A DNA stretch of 33,081 nucleotides. It comes from JANMEX01 sp031423755 (GTDB lineage: Bacteria; Pseudomonadota; Alphaproteobacteria; Rhizobiales; Rhizobiaceae). The DNA is taken from assembly GCA_031423755.1 (NCBI GenBank), contig JANPGC010000075.1, positions 1 through 33,081 on the forward strand. Reading direction: 5' to 3'. Below are positions 1 through 7,200 of the stretch, in pieces (within the stretch, counting starts at the first letter, position 1; the number at the start of each line of letters is the position of its first letter). The translations under genes were made by a program, and so were the position numbers. The notes under the pieces were generated by a model, which did no database searches, was not told where the DNA came from, and worked only from the letters and a program-made list of their open reading frames with translations.

Positions 1-86
1 AATAAATTATAATAATAGTCAAAAATTAGATTTTATAAATTATTATAAATCTTTTTTCAATTTATTAAATCTATTTGACTAAAATA
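1..86. other. AT-rich window edge without a gene
   Basis: The first 60 bases contain only 5 G or C and the next 60 only 8, against well over half G+C in the rest of the window. The stretch is mostly runs of A and T and holds no credible coding region. It lies just downstream of the last gene of the leftward flagellar operon. I see no clear hairpin terminator in it. It may be a true AT-rich intergenic region or a poorly assembled contig end. Confidence 0.6.
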
Positions 87-1040
87 TTAATATCTAGATC
101 TATTTCTATTTTGATTTTTTTTTGAATAGCAATAATTTATATGTGTCCTGAGGTATGAGATATTGATTTTTTCATTTTTTAAAATGTCCAAGATGGCAAT
201 TATTTGACTATTGAGTTTATTTTGCATGTCATTATGCGCAGTTAAGATAGTTACACCAATCTGGTCATTTTTGCTGATGCTTCTGATCCTGATCGTAATT
301 TTTTCAGAGACGCCTGAAACAAGAACTACGCTTAGGTCGGTGAGGGGGGTACCAACATTGGACGGTCGCCGGTCTGTGACACTCGAACCAAGACTTGCAG
401 AAAAATTCTGGACAATGCGGCCGCCATGCAAAATTGACTGCTGCAGTGCGAAGGCGGGACGCTCGCAGAACAGACCATGTTGCCAGATTGCATTTTCAGT
501 GGATGAAAAATCCGGCCCGGCAACCAAAGACTGTTTATCAGCGTTCCCGCCGTTAGTGGCCGAGGTTTCGCCGGAATATTCGGCTCCAACCGGCTTCAAA
601 CCTACCAAAAGTGACGAACGCACTGGCTCAGCTCTCGTTGGTCTTGTCAATCCAAACGCGGATTGCGTCCACGACTGATATTCAATTCCACGGTTGAAGG
701 TGACTTGATCAATAAGATGCGCGCTGCCACGACACTTGGGCGCAGTTGAATCTTGCACTTCTTTGCCTTTGCCGCGATACGTTTCCATACAGTCGCCACC
801 TGATGGATCATTGTCGTTGCGGACTATTGCGCCTAAGGCAAGGGTCTCGGTCCGGACACGATCAGGTGCCGGTGCCACCGTCGTGGGTTCATTCTCGGTG
901 TCAAATTTTGGCAAATTTTTCCGGCTCTGCTCCACGGTTTCGCGAAAGTTCGGTTGGTTCGTTCGATCTGCTGTCGGCCTGGACAATTGAGGCAGCGTCA
1001 AAGCGGGGCCTCCGTATCTCGGCAGTTGAAACTGGTTCAT
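87..1040 (-). CDS. Probable MotD/FliK-type flagellar hook-length control protein
   Basis: 317 aa. The call rests mainly on position: it is the last gene of a fliF...motB-motC operon, and in rhizobia motB-motC is followed by motD (the fliK equivalent). Its ATG overlaps the motC stop as ATGA, so translation is probably coupled. The N-terminal 230 residues are hydrophilic, rich in Ser, Thr, Pro and Gly, with no membrane segment, as expected for an exported hook-length ruler. The C-terminal part (about 245-300) has alternating beta-like then helical character (ITIRIRS...IGVTILTA...IIAILDILKNEKINI) that loosely fits the FliK C-terminal (Flg_hook) fold, but the usual P-x-x-LG motif is not evident. 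It is shorter than typical rhizobial MotD (roughly 450-480 aa, from memory). The last 50 codons become very AT-rich (Asn, Lys, Ile, Tyr), unlike all neighbours, so the C-terminus may be degenerate or mis-assembled. Confidence 0.5.
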   Translation of the reverse strand: MNQFQLPRYGGPALTLPQLSRPTADRTNQPNFRETVEQSRKNLPKFDTENEPTTVAPAPDRVRTETLALGAIVRNDNDPSGGDCMETYRGKGKEVQDSTAPKCRGSAHLIDQVTFNRGIEYQSWTQSAFGLTRPTRAEPVRSSLLVGLKPVGAEYSGETSATNGGNADKQSLVAGPDFSSTENAIWQHGLFCERPAFALQQSILHGGRIVQNFSASLGSSVTDRRPSNVGTPLTDLSVVLVSGVSEKITIRIRSISKNDQIGVTILTAHNDMQNKLNSQIIAILDILKNEKINISYLRTHINYCYSKKNQNRNRSRY

Positions 1041-2305
1041 TTGCCAAGCAACCCGACATCGCGCTCGATCTGAGCCAATTCACGAAGATTGTTTACAAAC
1101 CTCGTCTCAAACCAATGATCGAATGCAGGCTGCGCAATGGCCTTCGCGTCAATGCTTGCGCCATTGCTGCCCGTACTGGCAATCAGCTGACCGATAACAA
1201 CGTCAAACTCCGAACTCTGAGCAGTGCGATCGGCACTTTGCAACGCAGAGATTTTGTCGGAATTGGCATCGAAACCGGTGCCGGTCAGTGCATCAAACAT
1301 TCGTTCAAGCGTCTGGAATGCCTTGTCCCTGATGAGGCGGTCATTGTTATTCAGTGTGCCAATACTGTCTCGCTTGGCGGCTTCAAACGCCCTTGGTGAC
1401 TCCAGAGATTTGACATTGGCAATCAGCCCGTAAAGTCTGAACTTGGTTTCAACTGGCTCGCCTTGGTTCAAATAATTGGCAGAGCCGTCACTTGCAATTT
1501 GCCGAACCATGTCCAGGCGTCCGCCGATCGCACTCTGCATAAGCAGCGTCGACATCAAGGCGTGGCGGTTGGTTGAAGGCAGCCTCACGATGATCTTGAG
1601 CCATTCAGACAATTCATCGACGGTCAGAAAATGGACCGCCCCAACCGCATAGGAGTCGATGAACTGAGCGGCGAAAGGCGATGCAAGATAGCGTCGAAGG
1701 TAGAGATTGGCCGCCCGATTGAAATTGACTTTGTTATTGTGTTCGTTGCCAAGTACCAAAAGTCGCCGGAGCGCCACTTCTTCCAAAAGTGTGCCAGGTG
1801 CTTCCAGCACCACCTTTTCAAAACTGCGCCTGGCGGCGTCGACATCACTGTCTATCATTGCGGTGCCGAGCGCCAACATTACGTATGGAGCAAGTCCTCC
1901 GGCAATCGACTGTGGATCTATCTCCGCAAATCGTCGCGCAGCCTCGCCCATGTCGCCTGATGTGTAGAATTGTGCCGCCTGACCAACTTTGTAAAAGCGG
2001 CTTTGCTTGTTGATTTTTAGCAACAAGCCTCTCGACCCCGCTGCATCGCCGCCGCTGAGTGCAAAACCAACCGCAGCCTTGTCCCAGTCGGAGCTTTCTT
2101 CAGAAAAAGGTTTGCCGAGTTCAAGTTGCAGTCGCGCAAGTATCTCTGCCTGCGTAGCCGCCGCGACCGGGTCGCCGTAAGCGAGGTTTTCTTGAACTTG
2201 GTGCAACGCACCGAGCATGACGTCAGCCAAATGGCTGTTTTGTGCATGTCCTGTGGTCGAAATCAGGCAAAAAACTGCGGTGATAAGTGCAATTATCCGC
2301 TGCAT
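1037..2305 (-). CDS. motC: MotC, periplasmic flagellar motor protein
   Basis: 422 aa from the ATG at 2305. This ATG overlaps the motB stop (TGATG) and has GGAAG seven bases upstream; a GTG one codon earlier is an alternative. A clear Sec signal peptide (MQRIIALITAVFCLISTTGHA) precedes an all-helical periplasmic body. The central region LEAPGTLLEEVALRRLLVL...NRAANLYLRRYLASPFAAQF matches the signature I know from rhizobial MotC. In Sinorhizobium, MotC is a periplasmic protein that binds MotB and is needed for rotation, with MotE as its dedicated chaperone; a motE gene is present at 32234-32815. The gene appears intact, but its translation would be uncoupled by the stop inside motB upstream. Confidence 0.9.
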   Translation of the reverse strand: MQRIIALITAVFCLISTTGHAQNSHLADVMLGALHQVQENLAYGDPVAAATQAEILARLQLELGKPFSEESSDWDKAAVGFALSGGDAAGSRGLLLKINKQSRFYKVGQAAQFYTSGDMGEAARRFAEIDPQSIAGGLAPYVMLALGTAMIDSDVDAARRSFEKVVLEAPGTLLEEVALRRLLVLGNEHNNKVNFNRAANLYLRRYLASPFAAQFIDSYAVGAVHFLTVDELSEWLKIIVRLPSTNRHALMSTLLMQSAIGGRLDMVRQIASDGSANYLNQGEPVETKFRLYGLIANVKSLESPRAFEAAKRDSIGTLNNNDRLIRDKAFQTLERMFDALTGTGFDANSDKISALQSADRTAQSSEFDVVIGQLIASTGSNGASIDAKAIAQPAFDHWFETRFVNNLRELAQIERDVGLLGK

Positions 2306-3465
2306 CACAACGCTTCCAGCATTATTTCAACACGGCGGTTCTCTCCGGACAAAGGGTCTGCAACATTGCGCAATTGACGATCTGCACGGCCCGATATCTC
2401 CTGGATTCGGCCATCTGGCAGCCCGCCATGCAGGAGGATGAAGTAGGTCGCCTTGGCGCGCTGCGTGGATAACCGCCAATTGCCGCCTCCCTCGCTCTGA
2501 AATTGCCGTTGGTCCGTATGGCCAACAATGTGAACGCCGCCCTTGCGGGCAAGCAGTATGCGTGAAATCGCATCCACTGCCAGCACCATTGCAGGCGCGG
2601 GCACGGCAGAGCCTATCTCGAACATTGGATCCTTGACGGTATCAGAAACGGAAATGAGCGCACCCGTATCCGTCGCCACAACGTCGATCGCCGCCTCCAG
2701 TTGCTTGGCGTTTTCAGTCTCACTTTTCAGTGCACCATAAATAGCCTTCTTGAGTTCCTTGGCCGCCAACTCGCGTTCTTGCTTGGCGCTTTACTCCCGT
2801 TCATCCGGCAGAGGCAAGCCAGCTTCATCTTGATCGGCGGTATCTGACCTCACTTCGCCCGTCTTGGCATCCGCCGTGATGTTGGCGCCCCCAACACTCG
2901 CAGGATTTGAAACACCCGCTGTTGCGCCTTTACCCGATGAGGAAGGCATAAACGGGTCGGCAAAGTCGCCGTTTGAAGTTGACTTGGCTCCGGTGTCGCT
3001 TGCTTCCTCATCTGCGCTCAAAGCGATCCCGACTTTCTTGATTGCATCGATGCTGGCAATCGGCGCAGCAAAAAACGCCGCCTCATTCGCCGCATCTTTC
3101 GAGCTTAGCGCGTCACGCGGTGCTTTGGCGCTCAAAGAGTTCGTGGTTGGATTGTCTGCAGTCGAATTCGATGCTGGTTCGGCCCTGCCACTTTCAGTCT
3201 CGGAAGCCGGGCCGCCTTTTTGGTCATTAATTCCCTTTGAGCTTCGGTTGCGATCAACAAGCTTGACCGGATTGAAGTAGCTGGCGACTGAACGTTTCGT
3301 CTCTTCATTTGCAGCGTTGATAAGCCAAAGGACGAGGAATAGCGCCATCATGGCTGTCATAAAGTCCGCAAACGCGATCTTCCAAGCGCCGCCATGATGG
3401 CCTTCTTCTTCTTCGTTGCCACGCTTGATGATGATGATTTGGTGCGATTTCCCATCGTTGATCAT
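2305..3465 (-). pseudogene. motB: motB, flagellar stator protein, interrupted by an in-frame TAA
   Basis: The reading frame from 3465 to 2305 is one coherent rhizobial MotB of about 386 residues, broken by a single TAA at 2793-2791 with no frameshift. The upstream part (224 aa) has a His/Glu-rich cytoplasmic tail, then the single transmembrane helix IAFADFMTAMMALFLVLWL with the proton-binding Asp of the FADFMTAMMALF motif, then a long low-complexity linker ending LPDERE. The downstream part continues in the same frame (SAKQERELAAKELKKAI...) into the OmpA-like peptidoglycan-binding domain (IGSAVPAPAMVLAVDAISRILL...IVGHTDQRQF...NWRLSTQRA...SGRADRQL...ENRRVEIMLE). Neither half alone can work as a stator: one lacks the cell-wall anchor, the other the ion channel. 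The ATG overlaps the preceding stop (ATGA). Possible reasons are true pseudogenisation, recent mutation, sequence error or readthrough. Confidence 0.88.
2791..2793 (-). other. In-frame TAA stop inside motB
   Basis: On the minus strand the codons around this site read CGG GAG TAA AGC GCC AAG CAA GAA. The codon phase before and after is identical (2790 down to the next ORF codon at 2769 is exactly seven codons), so this is a substitution-type nonsense codon rather than an insertion or deletion. CAA, GAA or AAA, all natural in this charged Glu/Lys/Gln-rich stretch, would each give TAA with one base change. Confidence 0.95.
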
Positions 3466-4166
3466 TCGACCAATTCCGGCCGCAGAAATCTAGCCCAATG
3501 ATCAAAGCGCGTAGACAGCAAGTGATTGTCGTACTCTACTGTCACTTCGTTTGAATCCACCAAGATAAATTTGAATTGAAAATTGTTGGCCTCAAAAAGC
3601 GGCGAAAATTTTGTCAAAGCCTCTTTGGATCCGCTGATCAGGAACAGCTTGTCGGAACGGCCGTCGACCATTTTTGTGATCGTTGCCTCAAGCTCGGCAA
3701 TTGACAAATTCACGACGGATTGCGCCAGAAATGGCTCAAGGACGCGCGCCACTTCGCTGCAAATCGCGTCTGTGACAGCAGTCGTCATTCCGTCGCGGAT
3801 TTCTGCCATCGCGTGGCGAACGATTGAAAGCTCATGCTCAACAATCATCGCGTGGCGCGCGTCATCGGTTAACCGCAATGCCGCAATTTCATTCTCATAT
3901 TCCGACAGTTTGTCTTTGAGAGCAGTGACTTCTGCCGTCCGGGCCCCGATTTCCGCCGGAGCACCGCAGGTCTTTTCCTGGCCTGCATCAGCAAGTTCAT
4001 CACCAGTCAGACCATGATCATCGTTAGTGGGGCTGTCTCGCGAAGGTTCGATGAGTGCAAATATCTCTGTGTCCTGCGCTTTGAACAGCAGCTCGAACTC
4101 GCCCAGATCGTCCGGGATGTCTTCTGCAAGCGGCAGGAAGTCCGGTTTTGCTGCGACGCCAAACAC
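3462..4166 (-). CDS. Divergent FliH-like flagellar protein
   Basis: 234 aa from the GTG at 4166. I prefer this start because a perfect AGGAGGT lies six bases upstream (4179-4173), inside the end of fliF, and because it overlaps the fliF stop by one base. An in-frame codon at 4190 would extend it into fliF. There is no signal peptide or membrane helix. Residues about 70-120 look like a coiled coil (VTALKDKLSEYENEIAALR), followed by a helical and then beta/alpha C-terminal domain (LFLISGSKEALTKFSPLFEANNFQFKFILVDSNEVTVEYDNHLLSTRFDHWARFL). This resembles the architecture of FliH, the cytoplasmic regulator of the export ATPase FliI, and a fliF-proximal position suits FliH. Sequence similarity by eye is weak, so the function is inferred. 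Confidence 0.5.
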   Translation of the reverse strand: MFGVAAKPDFLPLAEDIPDDLGEFELLFKAQDTEIFALIEPSRDSPTNDDHGLTGDELADAGQEKTCGAPAEIGARTAEVTALKDKLSEYENEIAALRLTDDARHAMIVEHELSIVRHAMAEIRDGMTTAVTDAICSEVARVLEPFLAQSVVNLSIAELEATITKMVDGRSDKLFLISGSKEALTKFSPLFEANNFQFKFILVDSNEVTVEYDNHLLSTRFDHWARFLRPELVE

Positions 4167-5743
4167 TACGCCACCTCCTCCGCAAGCCACTTTTTGATGA
4201 CTTGCGCGGCGCGTTGCGGATCAGCCGCCGTGATTTCGCGCAGCCGTTTTGCAGCGGAGTCGTCAGGTCTTGTCAGTGAGTCAAAAGTCACCTGCTTTGG
4301 CTCTTGCAACGTGGCGGCGGGCAATGGGATGGCCGCAAACTCTTCAACACTCTGGTCTTGATTCAAAGCCTTTAGCGCGGGCCTGATGCCGAGAAGCAAG
4401 ACAAGTAATGTCACAACGACGAAGGCGCCAGCGTTGATGGCCGTCCCGGCATATCTGGACAACGGGTCGTAAACGCTGACATCGTTGATTGGCTCAAGCG
4501 CTTCGTCGACAAAATCGAGCGCCGAAATGTTGAGCTTGTCACCTCTGACCGTGTCAACACCGGCTGCGGACAATACTATTTTCCTGATTTCCGCCAGTCG
4601 GGCGTCAATGTCCGGCTGCTTTGCCTTGGGCCCCAGCAGTTTGGTAATCTTGGCCTTGTTGAGCACCACAGATATCGCAAGCCGTTCAATGCTGTAGCCG
4701 CTGCGCTCGGTAGCGACCTGTTTGGAGCTGATCTCATAGTTTGTCGTTTCCTCCCGTTTCTGGCTTTTTTCGTCAGTAACCGGACCGGAAGACTTTGCTG
4801 GTTGCGCCGCTGGAAGATTTTGTTCGACCGATACGTTCTGCGATTCGGATTTTTGCGTCGAAGAATCCTCCGCCCTCACCACCTGAACGGAACGCTCCAC
4901 GCGCGTTGCCGGATCATAGGTCATCTCTTGTATGGTTCTGCGGTCGGTGTCGATTTGCGCTTGAACGCTGACGCGATAATTGAACGCTCCGAGTTGGGGC
5001 CCCAGCGCAATGCCGATTTTCCGTTCGATATCGGCTTCTATGCTCCTCTGGGTGTGAAGCGCACCCGACAGTGCATTGGAAAACCTGTCTTGCCCGGATG
5101 CCAGCAGATTGCCTTCTGAATCCGTCATCGTCACATCATCGCTTGAAAGCCCGGGTACGGCTGCTGCCACGAGATGGCGGATCGCGTTGGCCTTGTCAGC
5201 GATCTGGTTCTTGTCCGCCTTGATCAAAATGGAGGCGGTCGGCTTCTTCTCGCGGTCGCGAAATACCGTTCTGTCTGGCATCACGATATGAACACGCGCA
5301 GCCTTCACGCCATCGACGCTCTGTATTGAACGCGCGATCTCGCCTTCCAGGGCGCGTACGCGGGTGACCTCCTGCATAAACGATGTCAAGCCCAAGGAAC
5401 CCAGATTGTCGAACAGCTCATAACCGGCGCCGGAGCTTGCCGGCAGTCCCTTTTCCGCCAAAATCATTCGCGCCCGGCTCGCCTGTCCGGCTGCGATCAG
5501 CACGCTCGTTCCGGTGTTATCAACGTCGAAAGCAAAGCCGGATTCTGAAAGTGCTATACCGACGCGATTTACGTCATCACGGTCGAGACCGACGTAGAGC
5601 GTCTCAAAAGCAGGTCTATTTAGATAGGCTGCCGAAACCCCAATGAGTGACGTCAGCGTCACAAGAATGGCACCCAGCGTCAACAGTCGCCGTACGCCAA
5701 GAGCCAACAGGCTCCTCAAAAACATATCAAGCTGCTGGCGCAA
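4166..5743 (-). CDS. fliF: FliF, flagellar MS-ring protein
   Basis: 525 aa from a TTG at 5743 (an ATG at 5725 would give 519 aa; neither has a strong ribosome binding site, though GGGATG precedes the TTG). FliF forms the inner-membrane MS ring that houses the export gate and carries the FliG rotor. Visible features are an N-terminal membrane helix (about 18-40, LLTLGAILVTLTSLIGVSAAYL), the ring-building motif region (ETLYVGLDRDDVNRVGIALSESGFAFDV; ARMILAEKGLPASSGAGYELFD; TSFMQEVTRVRALEGEIARSIQSVDGVKAARVHIVMP), a second membrane helix near 435-455, and a FliG-binding tail (DPQRAAQVIKKWLAEEVA). It is the first gene of the leftward flagellar operon, 140 bp downstream of ptsN. It looks intact. Confidence 0.96.
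   Translation of the reverse strand: MRQQLDMFLRSLLALGVRRLLTLGAILVTLTSLIGVSAAYLNRPAFETLYVGLDRDDVNRVGIALSESGFAFDVDNTGTSVLIAAGQASRARMILAEKGLPASSGAGYELFDNLGSLGLTSFMQEVTRVRALEGEIARSIQSVDGVKAARVHIVMPDRTVFRDREKKPTASILIKADKNQIADKANAIRHLVAAAVPGLSSDDVTMTDSEGNLLASGQDRFSNALSGALHTQRSIEADIERKIGIALGPQLGAFNYRVSVQAQIDTDRRTIQEMTYDPATRVERSVQVVRAEDSSTQKSESQNVSVEQNLPAAQPAKSSGPVTDEKSQKREETTNYEISSKQVATERSGYSIERLAISVVLNKAKITKLLGPKAKQPDIDARLAEIRKIVLSAAGVDTVRGDKLNISALDFVDEALEPINDVSVYDPLSRYAGTAINAGAFVVVTLLVLLLGIRPALKALNQDQSVEEFAAIPLPAATLQEPKQVTFDSLTRPDDSAAKRLREITAADPQRAAQVIKKWLAEEVA
4172..4180 (-). promoter_or_regulatory. Strong Shine-Dalgarno site that fixes the FliH-like start
   Basis: GAGGAGGTG, formed by the last sense codons of fliF, contains a full AGGAGGT six bases before the GTG at 4166. 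It argues for that GTG over the upstream in-frame codon. Confidence 0.75.
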
Positions 5744-5883
5744 TTGGGCATCCCATTTCCGGATGGCACCAAACTACGGATCGAAACTTGCGCGAAAATT
5801 GCGCTCGGTCACAGGCTTGACCGGCGACGTATTCGATGAGTGAAACACCCTGGCGCGCAAGCGCTATAGACAGCTCAAAGTTC
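5744..5883. other. ptsN-fliF intergenic region
   Basis: 140 bp between the ptsN stop and the fliF start, both genes reading leftward. No gene and no strong hairpin-plus-T-run terminator is visible. It is the only gap large enough in this operon to hold a fliF promoter, but I could not pick out convincing -35/-10 boxes. Readthrough from ptsN is possible. Confidence 0.4.
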
Positions 5884-6348
5884 TTAAGCCGCGTGGCTCG
5901 CCGGTTGCGACGTCAGGAACGCATAAATGGCTGTAGCGTCCTTCGTCCCTCGCAGTTTCGCAACCATATCCGGTTCGCGCAGAATGCGGGCAATGCGCGA
6001 CAATGCCTTCAGGTGGTCGGCCCCGGCCGTCTCAGGTGCAAGCAACAAAAATACAAGATCTACGGGCTCATCATCGAGGGCTTCGAAATCAACTGGCGCA
6101 TCCAGACGCGCAAACACGCCTGTTATCGCCTTGATACTCTTCAGCTTGCCGTGCGGAATGGCTATGCCGTTGCCAACACCCGTTGAGCCAAGCTTCTCGC
6201 GCTGAACGATCGTATCAAATATGTCCCGCTCGCCTATTCCGGTTATTTCCGATGCCTTCTCTGACAAGAGCTGCATCAGCTGTTTTTTCGAGCTCGCCTT
6301 GAGTGAAGGCATGATCGCTTTTTGCGTTACGAGATCGCTGAGATCCAT
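5884..6348 (-). CDS. ptsN: PtsN, nitrogen-related PTS enzyme IIA (EIIA-Ntr)
   Basis: 154 aa from the ATG at 6348; a GTG one codon upstream is possible. EIIA-Ntr is the terminal phosphocarrier of the PTS-Ntr chain (PtsP-PtsO/NPr-PtsN), which regulates rather than imports sugars and affects potassium, nitrogen and carbon control in alphaproteobacteria. The active-site His is His66 in GNGIAIPHGKL; other family signatures are KASEITGIGERDIFDTIVQREKLGSTGVG and PVDLVFLLLAPETAGADHLKALSRIARIL. The position after rpoN and hpf matches the rhizobial rpoN locus, and 154 residues is the length I recall for the homologue there. Confidence 0.96.
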   Translation of the reverse strand: MDLSDLVTQKAIMPSLKASSKKQLMQLLSEKASEITGIGERDIFDTIVQREKLGSTGVGNGIAIPHGKLKSIKAITGVFARLDAPVDFEALDDEPVDLVFLLLAPETAGADHLKALSRIARILREPDMVAKLRGTKDATAIYAFLTSQPASHAA

Positions 6349-6389
6349 CACATCAAAACCTAATTGGGCCGGGTCCGGTGGACGTTGCC

Positions 6390-6968
6390 TCAGTTGCTGG
6401 CGGGGACGGCTGACGAATCGATCCAGCCGATGTTGCCATCGTTGCGGCGGTACACAATATTCACATGCTTGTTCGAAGAATTTCGAAAGACAAACACGGG
6501 GGAATCTTTCAGGTCCAGCTCCATCGCCGCATTGGCAACGGACATTGTTTTGAGCGTGACTGTGGATTCAGCGACAATTGCCGGCGCATAATCTGCCGCA
6601 ACTTCGATGTCGTCATCATCTGAGACACTTTCCATCACGGTGTAGCTGATGTCGGTGGCGACCACTGGCTCGACATGGCGGTCCTTGAGCTTGCGCTTGT
6701 AGCGGCGCAAACGTTTTTCGATGCGGTCGAAAGCCTTTTCGAACGCAATCTGTGGGTCTTGCGCCTCGCCTTCAGCTTGAAGCAAAACACCGGAATCCAA
6801 ATGCAAATTACAGTCTGCCGCATATCGGGACCCGGACTTTTCCACAACGACGTGACCCGAAAATCCGCCATCAAAATATTTGTCAATGGCGTCGCCGATG
6901 CGGCTGGAAATCTGGCTGCGGAAGCTGTCACCCAGTTCCATGTGCTTTCCCGAAATGCGGAGGCTCAT
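6390..6968 (-). CDS. hpf: Long-form ribosome hibernation promoting factor
   Basis: 192 aa. The N-terminal HPF/RaiA domain (about 1-105: MSLRISGKHMELGDSFRSQISSRI...FEKAFDRIEKRLRRYKRKLKDRH) binds the 30S decoding region. The C-terminal domain (about 135-192, ending VFVFRNSSNKHVNIVYRRNDGNIGWID) is the dimerisation module of long HPFs, which join two 70S ribosomes into inactive 100S particles. The start has a good ribosome binding site (AGGATGA six bases upstream). It lies between rpoN and ptsN as in other rhizobia. A 232-bp gap separates it from rpoN, and an imperfect palindrome at 7021-7048 suggests separate regulation. Confidence 0.95.
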   Translation of the reverse strand: MSLRISGKHMELGDSFRSQISSRIGDAIDKYFDGGFSGHVVVEKSGSRYAADCNLHLDSGVLLQAEGEAQDPQIAFEKAFDRIEKRLRRYKRKLKDRHVEPVVATDISYTVMESVSDDDDIEVAADYAPAIVAESTVTLKTMSVANAAMELDLKDSPVFVFRNSSNKHVNIVYRRNDGNIGWIDSSAVPASN

Positions 6969-7020
6969 GGCGTTTCATCCTCTGTGTTGCGAATCTGCCG
7001 GAATGGCTTGTTCAGTTTAT

Positions 7021-7048
7021 ATTGGTATGCGCCCGGCGCAATTCCAAT
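7021..7048. repeat. Imperfect palindrome upstream of hpf
   Basis: The core TGCGCC-C-GGCGCA (7028-7040) is a perfect 6-bp inverted repeat around one base. It is framed by ATTGG (7021-7025) and CCAAT (7044-7048), which are also inverted. The element ends about 53 bp before the hpf start codon. An AT-rich TATAAA on the minus strand (just left of 7021) could be a -10 box, which would place the palindrome over the promoter as an operator. No T-run follows in the rpoN-hpf direction, so a terminator is less likely. Confidence 0.5.
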
Positions 7049-7200
7049 CCGCATCCCGGCAGGATTACGGCATTCACATTATGGCTGCCTGTCATTATGT
7101 CCGGTCCACGGCATAGCGCCTCTGCCGAACAGTCGGCGGGCGTATAGGCGCGGAAGTCCGCAAAGTCAAATATGGTTTGGAGCCTGTGGAAAAAGCAGGT

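Noticed and set aside
746..1399. 217-codon plus-strand frame opposite the motD/fliK-like gene and motC
   Set aside because: It spans two genes on the other strand, is Arg/Ser-rich without motifs and has no supporting context.
2700..2850. A frameshift as the cause of the motB break
   Set aside because: The downstream half continues in exactly the same codon phase after the TAA, so a single substitution explains it; no insertion or deletion is needed.
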